From Carettochelys insculpta (Eukaryota; Chordata; Testudines; Carettochelyidae), in NCBI RefSeq assembly GCF_033958435.1, contig NC_134141.1, positions 100,295,001-100,359,000 on the forward strand: 64,000 bases of DNA, read 5' to 3'. The notes under the pieces were generated by a model, which worked only from the letters and a program-made list of their open reading frames with translations, was not told the origin of the DNA and searched no databases. This document shows, piece after piece, positions 58,891 through 64,000 of this stretch. Numbering within the stretch: position 1 is the stretch's first letter; every line of letters begins with the position of its first letter. The translations under genes were made by a program, and so were the position numbers.

Positions 58891-59061
58891 TCTTCTGATT
58901 AGAAGGGTAGTCATGTTAGTTTGTAGCGTCACTAAAACAAGCTGTCTTGTAGCACCTTGAAGACTAACAAAGTTATTGACTAATGAACTTTCATCGGTAA
59001 GACCTGTGAAATCATAATTGGTTAGTCATTAGGGTGCCAGAGGACTACTTGTCTTTTGTTT
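58891..59061. mobile_element. Fold-back element, copy 3
   Basis: The left tail AGAAGGGTAGTCATGTTAGT is followed by GCTGTCTTGTAGCACCTTGA, which pairs with ATTAGGGTGCCAGAGGACTA on the right. The flanks TCTTCTGATT (58891-58900) and TCTTTTGTTT (59052-59061) agree at 8 of 10, in the same place as the 10-bp repeats of the other copies. Confidence 0.55.
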
Positions 59062-60168
59062 GTTTGCTCTAAGAATGTCCTTGGGCATCTGCTGGGGGAG
59101 AAGAGGACGATAGTATAAGGATCTGATACACGGTTTGGAGGTGACTTGAGGGGATCCTGGCCCCCAAAGAATTATATAGGGGAAATAAACCAAATGTTGG
59201 TGGCATCCTAAAGGGATGCACGATGCATTAATTTTATCCAACAACTGTCTAACATAAAAATATGAGCATTTCACAGTCACATTCTTTCCTGAGGTACCTA
59301 TTATCAAACCTTCTGCTTTCTTATTTCCATCTAGTTTACTCTAACACTTGAAGAGACGATACTGCAATAGGACCCCAAATTAAGAGCTATTCTCTGACAA
59401 GTGTGACAGGACTTATTTTATTTTCAGCATAGCTTAACATATTCGGTATATTTATTTAATATAGATCTTTTTTCCCAGAAATATCATTTCTCTCATCAGC
59501 ACTGAAGCTAAGGTTCTATTTAAAATGTTTTGTACATAAAGATCCACCCCCTCTCCTAAAATTTACATTTTAATCATTGTATTAGGAACTTGAAATCAGC
59601 ATTTTAGTACCCATTTTATTAGTTCCTCTCTGGCACTCACTTTTTCTTCTGTCTATCCCCTCACTTCCATCCATAAATTTTGAATATAACCAAAGTTAAA
59701 CTGGCCTTGTTTTGCTTAACTTTCTGCACTGGATCCACTATGTTCTCAGGCTGAGTAACACATCTTTGTGACCCAGAATCTTACTGTTGACAGCAAAGCT
59801 CCATAAATAGCAATTTATTAACTGCTGCTTGAAAGCCAAGAGAGGGAGAGCTCAACATTGTTTCTATGGGACTTAAGACAATAGCTAATATTTATTTTTG
59901 TAATTTGACTCAATGATCAAGTCACGCAGATCGAAGGCAAAAACTTGACTGAATCCAAAGGACTTTCCTTTGTCACATTATAACATACCAAAATTTAGAC
60001 TTGAAAATATTAGTCTAAATTACATAATAAAAATTTCCTTTAGCTTATAACTACAAGTTTCATACTAGTTAATCAGAATATATATGTATTTATTACAATA
60101 CAAAGGATACAAATACAGAATGCCCTGAAATTCATGAAAAAAAATTGAAGGTAAGTGTTAGCTGGGGG
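59062..60168. other. AT-rich unique sequence
   Basis: Nothing recognised. Confidence 0.3.
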
Positions 60169-60409
60169 AAAGGGGGATTAAGGTGATTTTAAATCTAGGG
60201 TGCCTATACAGCAAGTACAATTAGTAAAAGACATAAGAGCTAATGTGAATAAGGCAACGTAATACTGAGGTTAGACACACATATGGCCAGGAAAGTCTTT
60301 AGTTCTCCCACATTGTGTTTCCTGTATGTTTTATGGTAGATCATTAATAACACTGATATATTAAGATTTACATTTAACAATGAAAACAGGAATAGAAAAT
60401 AATGTGTGC
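60169..60409 (+). repeat. Direct duplication, copy A (241 bp)
   Basis: It begins AAAGGGGGATTAAGGTGATT and ends AATAATGTGTGC. It matches 61213-61433 in the same orientation at roughly 95% apart from a 20-bp segment (GATCATTAATAACACTGATA at 60344-60363) that copy B lacks. Confidence 0.95.
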
Positions 60410-60737
60410 AACTTGGTTAAGTTCACAATTTAGGAGAAATCTTAAATTTTATTGTTTCCTGGCTATGGATTGATTCAGGATGTTTTAGATCTACATCTGG
60501 CCCAAATGATATGATTTAGGCCCCTCTTGGACTTAAACCCTATGTAATATACTACCTTTTTAAAAAAACACTCACATAATTCAAAGTGCTCAGCTGATTT
60601 TACTCAAACTTCCACCTTTGGGCTGAGACCGATGGTGGCAAATTCCAAACCCAAAGTAATGTCTGAGAAAGTTATAGTCCAATGGAGAAAGGAATGAGGG
60701 ACTTGACACAGAAGTTAAAACTTGGCCTAAGTAAAGT
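60410..60737. other. Spacer between duplication copy A and the MITE
   Basis: Unique AT-rich sequence with a possible diverged repeat at 60600-60670. Confidence 0.3.
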
Positions 60738-61156
60738 GGCTATGGCTGTTCTAGAAGCATCTGTTAACAGACATTTCTGTCAAAAGAGATTTTCCAACAA
60801 AACAGCTGTCAGCAGAGTGTGGCCACACACTAAAACGGATCAAAAGAGTGATCCACTCTGTCAACAGAGCAGCTGGACTGCCCGTCCGCTATCTCAACAA
60901 AATAGCCAACTGGAAGCACAGCAGCCAGGGCTGCCCGGTGTCCTGAAAGCCCTACCTGTAGACAGAAGACCACCCTCCTCCAGAGTATCCACACAGCTTT
61001 TTTGTTGACAGAATCTGCTGATAAATGTGCTCTTCCTCATTTGGCAGTGGCAGAAGATTGTTGGCAGAAGTGCAGAGTTGTGTCGACTTGTGTGCGGACG
61101 TATAGTGAGTTTTATTGACTTTGTTGAAAAAAAACCTCACTAGTGGAGCTGTAGCC
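60738..61156. mobile_element. Harbinger-type MITE, group A, diverged
   Basis: GGCTATGGCTGTTCTAGAAG at the left mirrors CACTAGTGGAGCTGTAGCC at the right. The inner CATCTGTTAACAGACATTTC, CTCTGTCAACAGAGCAGC and AGCAGCCAGGGCTGCC blocks mark it as group A. The terminal GTCTACAC core is mutated here. Confidence 0.65.
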
Positions 61157-61212
61157 ATGTGTACTACCTTGTGTAGGATACCATATCATCATATACAAAT
61201 TGTCGTAGTTTT

Positions 61213-61433
61213 AAAGGGGGATTAAGGTGATTTTAAATCTAGAATGCCTATACAGCAAGTACAATTAGCGAAAGGCATAGGAGCTAATGTGAATAAGGCA
61301 ACGTAATACTGAGGTTAGGCACACATATGGTCAGGAAAGGCTTTAATTCTCCCACATTGTGTTTCCTGTATGTTTTATGGTATATTAAGATTTACATTTA
61401 ACAATGAAAACAGGAATAGAAAATAATGTGTGC
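61213..61433 (+). repeat. Direct duplication, copy B (221 bp)
   Basis: Second copy of 60169-60409, offset by 1044 bp and lacking 20 bp. It carries about a dozen substitutions relative to copy A (for example GGGTGCC against GAATGCC). Confidence 0.95.
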
Positions 61434-62507
61434 CTGCCTGATTTTGGTCCCACTTGCATGATATTACACCAGTGGAACTAAATTAACTTCAAGTGAATTA
61501 CTCCTGATTTTATACTAGCCTATAGGAGATCAAAATCAGCCCCTTAGACAATGTTTGGTATGCAAGCCCACTCCCTCCAAAGATCCCAGCCTGTCTTTTT
61601 GACAAGAAACGTCTGCTGTGCTGTCCTCAATAATCACAGCAAAAAGCTACTGCAGTAAGCTCCAATTTTCTCTTTATCTGTGTAAAACATTATCTTTTCT
61701 GGGGCTTTATTGGTGTTTATGGAATGTGTACCTCCCATTTGGTTGAAAGCTGCAATTTTGAAATAATCTAGAGTCACACTTAGAATGCTGTTGTTATGCA
61801 CGTGTGTGTCTAGATGCCTGTAGACTGATATCTCATCTTTAGATGTTCGTGATAATGCAAGAAAAATACAAGGAAAATCCAATACTGAGATAAAATCTGA
61901 CATACAGTAGACAAAATACCTTGCTTAATACTGACCAGGTAATGAATACACTGTGATAGCTGCAGACCTCCTAGAAATCAGGAAAAATCTATTTCCAGCT
62001 ACGTAACACTTAAGGTTAGGTCTCATTGCGGCCGGATGACAATAATTATGGTCTCAAACAAGAATGAGTTATCATGACCATGCCATACTCTTGCCTTTCC
62101 TTACCAGTGGCTTTCTTTCGAGGAATCAGATATTGCTTCTACGTAAGTGGAACTTGCAGGAAAGCTAGCATAACTGGCATTGGCACTTATTTGTAACTTG
62201 TTCTAAGAATTCAGGCAGTGCAGTCTTCCAGCTCAGCACTCTCCACAAAACAGCAGCGGAAGTCAATTGAAAGTTAGAAAATTTACAATTTCCTTTACCC
62301 TGTTGCACTAACAAGTAGTAGAGTGCCAGAGTCTGGGACCAGTTAATGGGCAAGGTGGGATGTCACGAGGGCAAAGTTTCAGCTCCCAATCTGCTGTCTC
62401 TTCAGGTCCCCTTTACAGCCTTCTAGCAGGAGAATGCTGGAGTGGTGGTGGCTGACACCCTATATTTTATTACTCCTAATCTTTTCAGTAATCTACAGAT
62501 AAAACAC
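61434..62507. other. Unique sequence
   Basis: No repeat or gene recognised. Confidence 0.3.
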
Positions 62508-62510
62508 CAT

Positions 62511-63192
62511 AGCTGCGTCTACACGTGCACGCTACTTCGAAGTAGCGGCACCAACTTCGAAATAGCGCCCGTCGCGTCTACACGCGTCGGGCGCTATTTC
62601 GAAGTTAACTTCGACGTTAGGTGGCGAGACGTCGAAGTCGCTAACCTCATGAGGAGATAGGAATAGCGCCCTACTTCAACGTTCAACGTTGAAGTAGGGA
62701 CTGTGTAGACGATCCGCGTCCCACAACGTCGAAATTGCTGGGTCCTCCATGGCGGCCATCAGCTGGGGGGTTGAGAGATGCTCTCTCTCCAGCCCCTGCG
62801 GGGCTCTATGGTCACCGTGGGCAGCAGCCCTTAGCCCAGGGCTTCTGGCTGCTTCTGCGGTAGCTGGGGATCTATGCTGCAGGCACAGGGTCTGCAACCA
62901 GTTGTCAGCTCTGTGTATCTTGTGTTGTTTAGTGCAACTGTGTCTGGGAGGGGCCCTTTAAGGGAGCGGCTTGCTGTTGAGTCCGCCCTGTGACCCTGTC
63001 TGCAGCTGTGCCTGGCATCCCTATTTCGATGTGTGCTACTTTGACGTGTAGACGTTCCCTCGCTGCGCCTATTTCGATGTTGGGCTGAGCAACGTCGAAG
63101 TTGAACATCGACGTTGCTGGCCCTGGAGGACGTGTAGACGTTATTCATTGAAATAGGCTATTTCGATGTTGGCTGCACGTGTAGACGTAGCC
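62511..63192. mobile_element. Harbinger-type MITE, group D, copy 3 (682 bp)
   Basis: It starts AGCTGCGTCTACACGTGC and ends GCACGTGTAGACGTAGCC, flanked by CAT at 62508-62510 and 63193-63195. GCTACTTCGAAGTAGC lies at 62531-62546. It carries six GTCTACAC cores (either strand) and lacks one subterminal CGAAATAG/CTATTTCG unit of about 28 bp that copies 1 and 2 have near the other end. It is nearly identical to copy 2 in the middle. Confidence 0.93.
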
Positions 63193-63195
63193 CAT

Positions 63196-64000
63196 ATCAC
63201 CCATGGGTGAACACTTAAAATAGTTGCTCTTTAGTGGACCTCTGAGCCCTTGTCCTCAAGGGAAACCTGTCAAAGTTGAGCTTGGAGGTTAAATTCATAA
63301 CGTTTGTTAGACTCTAAAAATCATGGCCTCAAAGATTTATGGCTCATTACAGCAATCTATAGTTCATGAACCCAGCTTTGTCCTACAACTGCCAAGGTGT
63401 TTTCTGCCCACTTCACCTGCATTGGTCTCTAATATGTTAATGCCTTCCACTAAGCAATCTGTTTCACTTTGCACATGGGGAAAAGAGGTCTGCATAAACC
63501 TGAAGCTTGTCTTAATCTCTAACAAAAATTGGCCCCATAAAAGATATACCTCACCTACCTTGTCTCTTGGACACGCTGGGATCAGCACCACTATAGCACT
63601 ACACTTTAGCATGTGACAGAACAACTTAAGTTTCCATAAAGAAGGAAGTGCCCTAGAATTCCTTCCTGATCAGAAGGAATCCAGAGCTTGTTCTTCCCCA
63701 TCCCAGAGCCCTATCAAATACTGAAGGACTTATATCAATGTCAAACATAAGTAATCTTCCCAGTTCGTGGAATTAATCTCCACCTTTATATCTCTTTGTC
63801 ATCACAGCTTTCCATCCCAGGTGACTGGCTACCTCTCTGATTTTTCAATAGTAAGATAGTACTGTAACTCACTTGTTATCATTGTGATCCTCTTCCCCAC
63901 AGTTTCTCCCCAAAGCCTTCTCTGTTCCCTCCCTGTGCTCTACAGTGTAAGTGCTTGGGCTACTAATGCAAACTACACAACAGCAACTTCAAGAATGGAA
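63196..64000. other. Unique sequence
   Basis: Frames at 63323-63616 and 63364-63624 overlap on opposite strands and show no domain. Confidence 0.3.

Overview
This window is vertebrate nuclear DNA, most probably from a cryptodiran turtle. It is AT-rich and poor in CpG, with no bacterial-style operons and no long open frames. The lineage call rests on the repeats. A tRNA-headed SINE with a CR1-like tail at 44632-44792 has the layout of the tortoise Pol III SINE. CR1 LINEs carry the sauropsid 3' terminus. PIF/Harbinger DNA transposons and their MITEs are unusually dense. A species cannot be named from the sequence alone.

I find no convincing functional host gene. Almost every open frame is short and lacks the layout of an exon. 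The only clear protein homology belongs to decayed mobile elements: a PIF/Harbinger transposase (13173-14349), pieces of its Myb/SANT-like partner (14573-14795 and about 16906-17512, minus strand), a Ty3/Gypsy retrotransposon (about 38570-42965), CR1, L2-like and RTE-type LINE fragments. One unassigned broken frame lies at 58122-58553. The window is best read as intergenic or deep intronic.

Layout: 1-2.4 kb unique sequence, then an RTE-type LINE; 3-9 kb Harbinger-type MITEs and a GC-rich minisatellite; 10.9-11.5 kb a fold-back element holding a pogo/Tigger-like insert; 11.5 kb a palindromic MITE; 12.8-17.9 kb a composite Harbinger locus (transposase, Myb-like partner and three MITEs); 19.4-20.3 kb antisense CR1; 20.3-28 kb mostly unique; 28-31 kb CR1 and a hAT MITE; 31-38 kb mostly unique with one hAT-like MITE, one Harbinger-type MITE and possible conserved noncoding blocks; 38-43 kb an L2-like scrap and the Gypsy element, itself split by a MITE; 44.6-46 kb SINE, a 711-bp MITE and CORE-SINE relics; 48.7-55.5 kb Tigger-like, Harbinger-type and hAT MITEs; 57.8-59.1 kb the broken frame, a MITE and a fold-back element; 60.1-61.4 kb a direct duplication flanking a MITE; 62.5-63.2 kb the third 711-bp-family copy.

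The main theme is the Harbinger network. At least seven MITE groups with different interiors share the terminal core GTCTACAC (or a near variant). Several have 3-bp target duplications that can be read directly (TTA, GGT, TGG, CAT, TTG, AAG). The only transposase source in the window is dead: it has an in-frame stop, two frameshifts and an Asp-to-Asn change in the catalytic triad. I see no new cellular system here; the new-looking material is transposon architecture.
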